A stretch of DNA of 45,297 nucleotides from Nocardiopsis sp. FIRDI 009. GTDB lineage: Bacteria; Actinomycetota; Actinomycetes; Streptosporangiales; Streptosporangiaceae. The notes beneath the pieces were generated by a model. The model had not been told where the DNA came from and searched no databases. It saw only the letters and a program-made list of their open reading frames with translations. Both the position numbers and the translations under genes were made by a program. The stretch is from contig NZ_QPNC01000036.1 in the NCBI RefSeq assembly GCF_003386285.1, positions 1 through 45,297 on the forward strand, in the 5' to 3' direction. Positions 1 through 7,164 of this stretch are shown here, in pieces (the first letter of the stretch is position 1; every line of letters begins with the position of its first letter).

Positions 1-252
1 GACACCGGTGCCGAGGGTGGTGGGAGAAGGCGGTGCGGTCACCAGGCGCAGCAGGTCGGCCGGGCCGGACACGACGAACGGCAGGGCCGGGCCGGGGCGG
101 GCGTAGCGGCGGGGGTGCGCCGCCCGGCGGGGGCGGCGCACGCCGCGCAGGAGTCGACGGGCCGCATCGGCGGTGGTGTCGGGCAGCTCGGGACGGACCG
201 TGGCGCGGGCCAGCGGCCACGACGCCAGCAGGAACAACAGCAGGTAGCGCAC
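1..252 (-). CDS. Hypothetical protein, cut by window edge
   Basis: The first 84 codons of a minus-strand gene are visible; the rest lies beyond the left edge. It starts at a GTG (250-252) with a GGAGG ribosome site seven bases upstream, which is the main support for this frame. The N-terminus (MRYLLLFLLASWPLARA) is a short hydrophobic stretch that could be a signal or membrane anchor. An Arg/Pro-rich segment with no domain I recognise follows. No function can be assigned. It points away from the XRE gene to its right, so the two are divergent and share the 253-489 spacer. Confidence 0.55.
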   Translation of the reverse strand, partial: MRYLLLFLLASWPLARATVRPELPDTTADAARRLLRGVRRPRRAAHPRRYARPGPALPFVVSGPADLLRLVTAPPSPTTLGTGV

Positions 253-326
253 GGGCGCACCTCCAGGGTTCGGGATGCCGGATGGGAGGTCCGGCGGGAT
301 CGATCAGGTAGCTCCATGTTGTCCAC

Positions 327-397
327 ACCTAAGTAAAAATGCAAGACCTAGTTTTGATTAAGTGAGAGAATTACTGGCAGGTGACCTACTTCTAGGT
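327..397. promoter_or_regulatory. ACCTA repeat cluster upstream of XRE gene
   Basis: The pentamer ACCTA occurs at 327, 346 and 384, each time followed by two bases and a T (ACCTAAGT, ACCTAGTT, ACCTACTT). The last copy is half of a perfect dyad, ACCTA-CTTC-TAGGT (384-397). The segment is also unusually AT-rich for this genome. It lies between two divergent genes, 93 bases before the XRE start, so it is a plausible operator for that regulator. Binding is inferred. Confidence 0.4.
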
Positions 398-489
398 TGG
401 TGATGAGAAAAATGTCCGGAAACCAAGATCGCGGCCTAGGATCGAAGCAGAAGCAGCCGTCGACCGGCTCATCTGCAAGGAGTGTCCCG

Positions 490-1332
490 GTGGCCACCTC
501 ACCGCCCCTGAGCAAACGCCGCTTGTCCCGCATCCTGCGCGAACGCCGAGAGGCTTCTGGGCTTACCGCAGACCAGGTGGTCGAACGCGCTCGTGAACTC
601 GGCGTGCCTGCAAAGCTCAGCCCGTCCACGATCACGAGGATGGAGCGCAATGAGTGGCTGCGGCCGAAGTTCGAGGTCGTGGAGGCTCTACTGCGCGTCT
701 ACGACATCGGGTCACCAGAGCGCGACGAGATCATGCAGCTGGTGCGGGAAGCTCGCCAGCGGGGATGGTGGGCGAGCTACACGGATGTGCTCGGGAAGGG
801 AACCCTGACGGGCTTGTTGCCGGGGGCGTCACGCGTTCGGGAAGTCACCATTGGTGTGTTGCCTGGCTTGTTGCAGACGGAGGGGTATGCTCGCGCGGTG
901 ATTTTGGGCGGTGGGATCACCGATGCCGCCGAGATCGACCGGCGCATCGAGGCCAGAATGCTTCGCCAACAGGTCCTCACCGCTGAGGAGGCGCCAACCT
1001 ACTGGGCCATCATCGATGAGGCCGCGCTCCGCAAGATCCCGTCGGACCTCCGCGAAGCACAGGTTAGTCAGCTCATCGATGTGCAGCGCCCCAACCTGCG
1101 CGTACAGGTTCTGCCTGACGCGGCGGGTCTCCACGCAGCGGTCGCGGGCGGTTTCACCCTCCTGGACTTCGACGGCGACCCGGGACTCGCGTACAGCGAG
1201 AACGCAGTTCGTCAATGGGTGACCGATGACGCAGGTGAGATCGCTGTCTACGACCTCGTGTATCAGTATGTGAGTGCGTCGGCCCTTGGCGTTCAAGAGT
1301 CGACCAGCTTCCTGGAACGCCTGATCACCTAA
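490..1332 (+). CDS. XRE-family regulator with DUF5753 domain
   Basis: A 280-residue DNA-binding protein of the actinobacterial XRE/DUF5753 type. The N-terminal helix-turn-helix covers roughly residues 8-75 (RILRERREASGLTADQV... STITRMER). A ligand or partner-binding DUF5753-like domain follows, with the typical WWASY segment and the 'LPGLLQTEGYARA' stretch near residue 125. I chose the GTG at 490 because AAGGAG lies seven bases upstream and family members normally begin just before the first HTH helix. An upstream ATG (397) would add 31 residues of low-complexity sequence. It is followed ten bases later by a DUF397 gene, the usual partner of this family. The pair probably forms an operon. Confidence 0.9.
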   Translation: MATSPPLSKRRLSRILRERREASGLTADQVVERARELGVPAKLSPSTITRMERNEWLRPKFEVVEALLRVYDIGSPERDEIMQLVREARQRGWWASYTDVLGKGTLTGLLPGASRVREVTIGVLPGLLQTEGYARAVILGGGITDAAEIDRRIEARMLRQQVLTAEEAPTYWAIIDEAALRKIPSDLREAQVSQLIDVQRPNLRVQVLPDAAGLHAAVAGGFTLLDFDGDPGLAYSENAVRQWVTDDAGEIAVYDLVYQYVSASALGVQESTSFLERLIT

Positions 1333-1341
1333 GAGGTACAC

Positions 1342-1542
1342 ATGCAATCCCACCCCATGCCTGCCCATGCGTCGGCGTGGCATAAGTCTTCCTACAGCGG
1401 CGCCCGAACCGAGAACTGCGTTGAGGTGGCGGAGGGTGCCAGCACGTTTGTGCGTGACACGCAGAACCGACACCTGGGGTACCTGACCCTGCCCGCCGGG
1501 GAGTGGAGCGCTCTCCTGAGCAGTCTTCGTTCGGACGGTTAG
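1342..1542 (+). CDS. DUF397 small protein
   Basis: A 66-residue DUF397 protein. The hallmarks are present: a WHKSSYSG N-terminal motif, NCVEVAE, VRDTQN and the C-terminal PAGEWSALL. DUF397 proteins are small partners of XRE/DUF5753 regulators in Streptomyces and relatives; where studied, such pairs affect development or antibiotic production. It starts nine bases after the XRE stop with AGAGG upstream, so the two are almost certainly co-transcribed. A hairpin follows at 1556-1596. The exact biochemical role is unknown. Confidence 0.9.
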   Translation: MQSHPMPAHASAWHKSSYSGARTENCVEVAEGASTFVRDTQNRHLGYLTLPAGEWSALLSSLRSDG

Positions 1543-1555
1543 CCGTGATGACGGG

Positions 1556-1596
1556 AACGACGAAGGCCCCCAGCAACACTGGGAGCCTTCGTTGTT
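1556..1596 (+). terminator. Hairpin after DUF397 gene
   Basis: AACGACGAAGGC (1556-1567) pairs with GCCTTCGTTGTT (1585-1596) with one mismatch. A second CCCAG/CTGGG stem stacks inside it around an AACA-type loop. It lies 14 bases after the stop codon of the first DUF397 gene, which fits an intrinsic terminator of the XRE-DUF397 unit. Confidence 0.7.
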
Positions 1597-1787
1597 GCAT
1601 TACCTGATGCAATCCCATGCTGAGTGTATCGCCGGGCTGGGGATCAGACCAGGCTCCGCTTGCCCTTGGCCGAGTGAGGACACGTGACTGTGTGAGGCCG
1701 TGCGGTGACTCGACTGGGGTGGGAGGCATGAGAGCGCGTATTCGACCGACGTGCACGTGGCCAAGAACCCCGGTGAGGAAGACCCCC

Positions 1788-1976
1788 ATGTACTCATCCA
1801 CTGATCTGAAGTTCCGCAAGTCCAGCTACAGCAGCGGCTGCGGCCAGGACTGTGTCGAAGTCGCCAGTGCGACTCGTGGTGCGGCCGTTCGCGACTCCAA
1901 GCACCCGGAGTTCGGACACCTTGAGGTCCCGGCCTCCGAGTGGAGCGCCTTCCTGTGTTCGACCACCGGGAACTGA
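1788..1976 (+). CDS. Second DUF397 small protein
   Basis: A 62-residue DUF397 paralogue of the preceding gene. It shows FRKSSYSSGCG, DCVEVASA, AVRDSKHPE and the C-terminal PASEWSAFL. The ATG at 1788 has GAGGAA seven bases upstream; an in-frame extension to 1617 has no family resemblance. It is separated from the XRE operon by a terminator and about 190 bases, so it probably has its own promoter. Two paralogues next to one XRE regulator suggest either a duplicated partner or a second copy left from a larger XRE/DUF397 locus. Confidence 0.88.
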   Translation: MYSSTDLKFRKSSYSSGCGQDCVEVASATRGAAVRDSKHPEFGHLEVPASEWSAFLCSTTGN

Positions 1977-2121
1977 CCCGCGCCCCGTGACTTTCGGGCC
2001 CGGATCAGGGAAAACCGAGGAGTTCTGGAGCCCAACGTAGTGGTAGGGCCCCAAAAGGACCACCGCCCCCCGTGGGGCGCGGGACGGTGACCCCTCTCCT
2101 TCCTCGACCCGGCACCGACCT

Positions 2122-2140
2122 CATACCCCTCGGTGGTATG
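2122..2140. promoter_or_regulatory. CsoR-like dyad upstream of copper genes
   Basis: A perfect inverted repeat, CATACC (2122-2127) and GGTATG (2135-2140), spaced by seven bases. CsoR-type copper repressors are known to bind pseudo-palindromes of the ATACCC...GGGTAT kind. The right arm overlaps TATGTT (2137-2142), a possible -10 box. This would place the site inside the promoter for the DUF6153 and multicopper oxidase genes. No csoR gene lies in the window, so assignment to CsoR is inference. Confidence 0.55.
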
Positions 2141-2196
2141 TTCGCGGGTGAGCGGGGCGCGACGGTGCGTTCCGGCCGCCAGGGGGGAGGCATGCC

Positions 2197-2658
2197 GTGC
2201 GCGCGATGGTGCGTCGCTGGGCGTCCACCCTGGTCATGACGGTTCTCGTCCTGCTGATCCTGGCCTGGCACGGAACCGGTGACGGGGGTCCGGCCACCCC
2301 GGACCAGCCTGGCGAGCCGGTCGCCCACACGGCTCCGGCCACGCTTCCGGCGATCGCCGGCGGCACCAACGCGGCCCACGACGACCCGCTGCACGGCAAC
2401 ACGGCCCTGGTCCCGGTGGCGTCGACTCAGGCGACCCCGGACCACGCGGACATGCCCCACGCGGGCCCGGCCGACTGCTCGGCCGACGCGCCCGCCTGCT
2501 GGACCGGGCACCCCGCCCCCGACCTGACCGCACCGGCACCGGTGCCCGACGTCGTACTGCCACCGCCACCGGTCCGGGCCGCCGCGCGTCCCGACCAGAG
2601 TTCGGGAGCCGCACCCCGCGCCCCCGACCTCGCCGAGCTCTCGGTTCTGCGGATCTAG
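2197..2658 (+). CDS. DUF6153-type exported protein, copper-linked
   Basis: A 153-residue protein with one N-terminal hydrophobic segment (STLVMTVLVLLILAWHG) and a Pro/Ala-rich exterior carrying spaced His, Cys and Asp residues. The layout matches DUF6153 proteins: signal segment, His-containing middle, a Cys pair (DCSADAPACW), a poly-Pro stretch and the conserved C-terminal ending LAELSVLRI. I recognise the family from this ending. Start GTG at 2197 has a strong GGGGGAGG six bases upstream; ATG 2206 is the alternative. It precedes the multicopper oxidase by 56 bases and shares the CsoR-like dyad upstream, so a role in copper handling is likely but inferred. Confidence 0.75.
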   Translation: MRAMVRRWASTLVMTVLVLLILAWHGTGDGGPATPDQPGEPVAHTAPATLPAIAGGTNAAHDDPLHGNTALVPVASTQATPDHADMPHAGPADCSADAPACWTGHPAPDLTAPAPVPDVVLPPPPVRAAARPDQSSGAAPRAPDLAELSVLRI

Positions 2659-2714
2659 AAGCCGCCCTTCCCACAGGCGTCCCTCAGATCCGTCAACCGA
2701 AAGGTCGTTCCACC

Positions 2715-4280
2715 ATGTCCGCACCCTCCTTCCGTGTGCCCGGAATCAGCCGCCGCGCCTTCGTCGGAGGGGGTACCGCCCTCGGCGGGGCCGTCCTCCT
2801 CGGCGCCTGTTCGGGCGGAGGCGGCGAACCCCGTTCCTCGCTCATCACCCCGGACGACGCCCGCGTCGGAGCCGTCGAGAACGGGCGCGCCGCCACCGGG
2901 CGCGAGCACGAGGTCACCCTCACCGCCGCGCCCACCACCCTCGACCTGGCGGGCACGGCCGTCTCCACCTGGGCCTACGGCACGTCGGTCCCCGGAGACG
3001 AGCTGCGGGTCAGCGCGGGTGACACCGTGGTCGCCGAGCTCGTCAACGACCTGCCCGACCCGACCAGCGTGCACTGGCACGGCCCCGCCCTGCGCAACGA
3101 CATGGACGGCGTCCCCGGACTGACCCAGGACGCCGTCGCCCCGGGGGAGCGGTTCACCTACCGCTTCGTGGCCGCCAACCCCGGTACCCACTGGTTCCAC
3201 CCGCACGTCGGAACCCAGCTCGACCGGGGGCTGTACGTGCCGTTCGTCGTCGAGGACCCCGACGAACCCCTCTCCTACGACGAGGAGTGGGTCATCGTCC
3301 TCGACGACTGGCTCGACGGTGTCGACGGCACCCCGGACGACGTCCTGGACGAACTCCTCCAGGGCATGGGGCACGGCATGGACGGGGGCACGGGCCACGG
3401 CGGCCACGGATCGGGCGACGACGGGGAGGGCCCGATGCGCATGGGGTCCGCCCTGATGGGCGCCACCAGCGACCACCTCGGCGGGGACGCCGGGGACGTC
3501 CACTACCCGGAGTACCTGGTCAACGGGCGTCCGGCGGGGGACCCGCGGACCTTCGAGGCCGCGCCCGGCACGCGGGTGCGCGTCCGGTTCGTCAACGCGG
3601 GCGGCGACACCGCCTTCCGGGTCGCGCTCGGCGGTCACACCATGACCGTCACCCACACCGACGGGTACCCGGTCGAACACCACGAGGCCGACGCGCTGCT
3701 GATCGGTATGGGCGAGCGCTTCGACGTGCTCCTCACCCTGGCCGACGGCGCGTTCCCCCTGGTGGCGCTGGCCGAGGGCAAGGGCCGGTCCGCCTTCGCG
3801 GTCGTGCGCACCGGCGGCGGTTTGGCCCCCGGGGCCGACGCGCGCCCCGAGGAGCTGGAGGGCCGTGTCATCCTGGCGACCGACCTCACCGCCGACGAGG
3901 GGGCGCGCCTGCCCGAGGCCGTCCCGCACGTCGAGCACCGGATCGAGTTGACCGGCGGGATGACGCACTTCGACTGGGGGTTGAACGGCCGCCGGTACGA
4001 CCCGGAGAACCCCACCGGGAACGCCTTCCGGGTGGCGGAGGGCCAGCGGGTCCGGCTGACGCTGACCAACGGGACCGGGATGTGGCACCCCATGCACCTG
4101 CACGGACACCACTTCCAGGTGGGGGATGACGGTCCGCGCAAGGACACCGTGATCCTGCTGCCCGGTCAGACGCTGGCGTGCGACTTCGACGCCGACAACC
4201 CCGGGCTGTGGATGACGCACTGCCACAACGTCTACCACGGGGAGGCCGGGATGATGGGGGTCGTCGGCTACTCCGTGTGA
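2715..4280 (+). CDS. Multicopper oxidase, Tat-exported lipoprotein
   Basis: A 521-residue multicopper oxidase of the CueO/CopA/laccase group. Residues 12-32 form a twin-arginine signal (SRRAF) ending in a lipobox (LGAC, Cys 32), so it should be a Tat-exported lipoprotein on the outer face of the membrane. Copper ligands are visible: HWHG (120-123), HWFHPH (159-164), HPMHLHGHHF and HCHNVYHGEAGMM near the C-terminus. This is the full type 1 and trinuclear set. A Gly/His/Met-rich insert at about 216-255 resembles the methionine-rich copper-binding inserts of CueO. The likely role is periplasm-side cuprous ion oxidation or copper detoxification. It forms an apparent operon with the DUF6153 gene. 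Confidence 0.93.
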   Translation: MSAPSFRVPGISRRAFVGGGTALGGAVLLGACSGGGGEPRSSLITPDDARVGAVENGRAATGREHEVTLTAAPTTLDLAGTAVSTWAYGTSVPGDELRVSAGDTVVAELVNDLPDPTSVHWHGPALRNDMDGVPGLTQDAVAPGERFTYRFVAANPGTHWFHPHVGTQLDRGLYVPFVVEDPDEPLSYDEEWVIVLDDWLDGVDGTPDDVLDELLQGMGHGMDGGTGHGGHGSGDDGEGPMRMGSALMGATSDHLGGDAGDVHYPEYLVNGRPAGDPRTFEAAPGTRVRVRFVNAGGDTAFRVALGGHTMTVTHTDGYPVEHHEADALLIGMGERFDVLLTLADGAFPLVALAEGKGRSAFAVVRTGGGLAPGADARPEELEGRVILATDLTADEGARLPEAVPHVEHRIELTGGMTHFDWGLNGRRYDPENPTGNAFRVAEGQRVRLTLTNGTGMWHPMHLHGHHFQVGDDGPRKDTVILLPGQTLACDFDADNPGLWMTHCHNVYHGEAGMMGVVGYSV

Positions 4281-4296
4281 GGCGCGGTCCCCGACG

Positions 4297-4344
4297 CGGT
4301 CCGGCGGGTGGGGGTTTCACGTGAAACCCCCACCCGCCGGACCG
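4297..4344. terminator. 48-bp perfect palindrome, two-way terminator
   Basis: A perfect 24+24 bp palindrome with no unpaired loop, exactly between the convergent multicopper oxidase and MFS genes (16 and 13 bases from their stop codons). It reads the same on both strands and would form a very stable hairpin in either transcript. Its centre contains a parS-like 14-mer, listed separately. Confidence 0.75.
4314..4327. other. parS-like core within palindrome
   Basis: GTTTCACGTGAAAC equals the core of the ParB-binding parS sequence described for Streptomyces and other bacteria. Genuine chromosomal parS sites cluster near oriC; nothing in this window (no dnaA, parAB or gyrase genes) shows that oriC is near. 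Other loopless palindromes in this window serve as terminators without this core, so the match may be incidental. Confidence 0.35.
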
Positions 4345-4357
4345 GCGCGGCCCCGGG

Positions 4358-5821
4358 TCAGCCGAGGGAGGCCGGTGCCCGCAGGGAGCGCGGTGTGCGC
4401 CCGGCCAGGAGGGCCGTCGCCAGCGCGACGACCGCCATGAGGACCCACACCCCCTGGTAGGCGCCCAACGAGGGCGTGTCCGTTCCGCCGATGACGAAGC
4501 CGGCGAGCACGGCGGCGAAGACCGCCCCGCCGACGCTGCCGCCCAGCGTCTTGACGTTGTTGTACACCGCGGTGGCGCTTCCCGAGCGGTCGGGCGGACT
4601 GGCCTCGACGATCAGCGTGGGCAGGGCGCCGAGGGCCAGACCGAACCCGAGCCCCGCCACGGCGAGGGAGGCCAGGAAGGCCGGGAGCGAACTCCAGAAC
4701 AGGACGAAACCGACGGATCCGGCGGCCATCAGGGCGAAGGCGAGGAAGACCGCGCGGCGGTAGCCGATCCGGGAGCCCAGGGGCGCGACGGTTCCCGCGC
4801 CCGCGAACGCCGTCACGCTCGGCAGGGTGACGCACAGGCCGATGCTCAGGACGCTCAGCCCGAACCCGTATCCGGTGTCCCCGGGGGAGGCCGAGAGGTA
4901 GACGACGAGGACGCTCTGCCCGCCGAGCAGGAGCAGCCCGAGGGTGAACCCGGCCGCGTACTGCGGGGCGACCAGGGGGGCGACCACCGCGCGGACGTCC
5001 ACCAGCGGGTCGTCGGTGCGCAGCTCCACCCTGACCCACCAGACGACCAGCGCCGCCGCCAGGGCGAAGCCGCCCCAGACCATCGGCGAACCCCATCCCC
5101 AGGACTCGGCCTGGGAGATCGTGCCCAGCAGTGTGACCAGGGCCAGCCCGACCAGTGTGCCGCCCACCCAGTCCATCCGGCCGGAGGCCCGGGTGCGGGC
5201 CTCCGGGATCCCGGCGTAGGACAGCGCGAAGCAGCCCACGGCGGTGGCGGCCAGCAGGCCCAGGGTGATCCGCACGTCGCCGACCACGGTCTGGACGATT
5301 CCGACCAGCAGGCTGCCGAGCATCCCGCCGAGGGTGAGCGACCCCACGAGCAGCCCGATGGCGCGGCGGGCGCGTTCGGGCGCCAGCCGGTCGCGGACCA
5401 GCCCGATCTCCAGGGGCAGCAGCGCCGCGAGCGGCCCGAGCAGCGCCCGTCCGACCAGCAGGACCGCGAGGTTGGGCGCGAGCGCCACGACGGCCGAACC
5501 GGTCGCGACGCACAGCAGGGACACCCGGAGCATGCGCCGGTATCCGTACAGGTCGCCGAGCCGACCGAACACCGGGACGCTCACCGCGGCCGTCAGGTAC
5601 TGCACGGCGACGATCCAGTGCAGGTGGGTGCTGGAGACGTCCAGTTCCTCGCGGAGGGAGGGGAGGAGGGGAGCGATGGAGCCCTGGAGGATCCCGCTGG
5701 TCAGCTCGAAGAAGACCAGGAGCCCCACCACGGCGACGACGCCCCTGGCCATCGCGGGCGGTGTGGCCGGTTCCGCTCCCGCGGCCGGGGACCGGTCGGT
5801 CCGTCTCTCGTGCTCACTCAT
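4358..5821 (-). CDS. MFS transporter, 14-TM drug/proton antiporter type
   Basis: A 487-residue membrane protein with about 14 hydrophobic segments, the layout of the DHA2 (EmrB/QacA) branch of the major facilitator superfamily. The loop between segments 2 and 3 carries the MFS motif A (GRLGDLYGYRRML). Segment 5 has the Gly-rich SLTLGGMLGS stretch expected of antiporter motif C. I chose ATG 5821 (MSEHERR) because GAAGGG lies eight bases upstream; a GTG three codons earlier is possible. It follows the M20 amidohydrolase by 42 bases in the same direction, so the pair is probably one operon that exports or takes up a substrate or product of the hydrolase. The substrate is unknown. Confidence 0.88.
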   Translation of the reverse strand: MSEHERRTDRSPAAGAEPATPPAMARGVVAVVGLLVFFELTSGILQGSIAPLLPSLREELDVSSTHLHWIVAVQYLTAAVSVPVFGRLGDLYGYRRMLRVSLLCVATGSAVVALAPNLAVLLVGRALLGPLAALLPLEIGLVRDRLAPERARRAIGLLVGSLTLGGMLGSLLVGIVQTVVGDVRITLGLLAATAVGCFALSYAGIPEARTRASGRMDWVGGTLVGLALVTLLGTISQAESWGWGSPMVWGGFALAAALVVWWVRVELRTDDPLVDVRAVVAPLVAPQYAAGFTLGLLLLGGQSVLVVYLSASPGDTGYGFGLSVLSIGLCVTLPSVTAFAGAGTVAPLGSRIGYRRAVFLAFALMAAGSVGFVLFWSSLPAFLASLAVAGLGFGLALGALPTLIVEASPPDRSGSATAVYNNVKTLGGSVGGAVFAAVLAGFVIGGTDTPSLGAYQGVWVLMAVVALATALLAGRTPRSLRAPASLG

Positions 5822-5863
5822 GGTCGGCACCCTTCGTCGTCGTTGGGGGATGTGGGGCCGGAC

Positions 5864-7060
5864 TCAGGCGGTCCGGGTGAGGCGGCGCGCGGCCAGCTCG
5901 GCGAGCAGGGCGGCCTGCGCGGGCAGGACGGAGTCGTCGTAGCGGGCGTCGGGGGAGTGGTTGCCCGGGGCGGTCGCCGGATCGGCGTCCGGCGGGGTGG
6001 CGCCGACCATGAGCATCACCCCGGGCACCTCGCGGAGCACGAAGGAGAAGTCCTCCGAGCCGGAGGCCGGGACCGGGGACACGAACCCGCGCTCCTCGCC
6101 GAACAGGTCGTGGACGGTCTCCAGCGCGAACGCCGCCTCGGCGTCGTCGTTGACTGTCGGCGGGTACTGGACCTCGTACTCGACGTCGGCCTCCAGCCCG
6201 TGGGCGGCGGCGATCCCCCGGACGAGGGCGGGCAGGTTCTCCTGGAGCCGGGCGTGGTTGGCCTCGGAGTAACAGCGCACGGTGGCCTCGAACTCGGCCC
6301 GGTGCGGCAGCACGTTGTTCTGGGTGCCCGCGGCGAACCGTCCGACGGTGACGACGACCGGGTCGAAGATGTCGTAGGTCCGGGTGACGTGGTTCTGGAG
6401 CGCGGTGACCATCTCGCACGCGGCCGGGACCGGATCCCGGCCCAGGTGCGGAGCGGACCCGTGCCCGCCCTCGCCGCGCACGACCACTCTCAGCACGTCG
6501 GAGCCGCTCATCGCCACACCCGGCTTGGTGGCGACCATGCCCGCCGGGAGCAGGGACGAGGTCACGTGGACGGCGTAGGCGGCGTCCAGGGGCCTGCCCG
6601 CGGCCTTGAGCACGCCCTCCTCGATCATGAGCGGGGCGCCGCCGTAGCCCTCCTCGCCCGGTTGGAACATGAACACGACGTCGCCGTGCAGTTCCTCACG
6701 GACCTGGCTCAGCAGCGTGGCGGCCCCGATCAGCCCGGCCACGTGCAGGTCGTGGCCGCAGCCGTGCATCCGGCCGTCGACGGCGGAGGCGTAGGGGACG
6801 TCCGCCGTCTCCCGGACGGGGAGGGCGTCCATGTCCCCGCGCAGCAGGACGGCGCCGCCGGGACGGCCGCCCCGCAGCACGGCGGTGACCGAGCTCAGAC
6901 CGGTGCCGGTGGTGATCTCCAGGGGAAGGTCCGCCAGGGCGTCCAGGACCCGGCGCTGGGTGCGCGGCAGGTCCAGCCCGAGTTCGGGCTCGCGGTGCAG
7001 GGCGCGGCGCAGCTCCACCAGCTCCTCGCGCAGCCCCTCGGCCCGTGCGGTCATCGACAT
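5864..7060 (-). CDS. M20-family amidohydrolase
   Basis: A 398-residue metallo-amidohydrolase of the M20D group (hippurate/IAA-amino-acid hydrolase-like), which hydrolyses N-acyl amino acid amide bonds. Metal-binding and catalytic motifs are in place: GDMDALPV (75-82), GCGHDLHVAG (100-109), QPGEEGYGGA, SGSEDFSFVL and NHSPDA at the C-terminal domain. The start is the ATG at 7060 (MSMTARAE) with GGGGGGA eight bases upstream. A longer frame to 7138 would add 26 residues overlapping the divergent promoter region. It is first in an operon with the MFS gene, and the divergent Lrp-type gene is the probable regulator. No signal peptide is seen, so it should be cytoplasmic. Confidence 0.9.
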   Translation of the reverse strand: MSMTARAEGLREELVELRRALHREPELGLDLPRTQRRVLDALADLPLEITTGTGLSSVTAVLRGGRPGGAVLLRGDMDALPVRETADVPYASAVDGRMHGCGHDLHVAGLIGAATLLSQVREELHGDVVFMFQPGEEGYGGAPLMIEEGVLKAAGRPLDAAYAVHVTSSLLPAGMVATKPGVAMSGSDVLRVVVRGEGGHGSAPHLGRDPVPAACEMVTALQNHVTRTYDIFDPVVVTVGRFAAGTQNNVLPHRAEFEATVRCYSEANHARLQENLPALVRGIAAAHGLEADVEYEVQYPPTVNDDAEAAFALETVHDLFGEERGFVSPVPASGSEDFSFVLREVPGVMLMVGATPPDADPATAPGNHSPDARYDDSVLPAQAALLAELAARRLTRTA

Positions 7061-7083
7061 GGCGACAATCCCCCCTGTGGATC

Positions 7084-7104
7084 GTGTGATCGTTGCCGTC
7101 ACAC
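7084..7104. promoter_or_regulatory. Dyad between M20 and Lrp-type genes
   Basis: Perfect inverted repeat GTGTGA (7084-7089) / TCACAC (7099-7104) with nine bases between, lying in the 104-base gap between the divergent amidohydrolase and Lrp-family genes. Position and symmetry fit an operator for the adjacent regulator. This is inference from position only. Confidence 0.4.
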
Positions 7105-7164
7105 TGGAGGGAAGGAGCACAAAACGGTGCGAGATCACCGGAAAAGCGCATCAGAGGACATCAG

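Noticed and set aside
2655..4238. 527-codon open frame antisense to the multicopper oxidase
   Set aside because: High-GC shadow frame with biased composition. The plus-strand frame has complete copper-site motifs.
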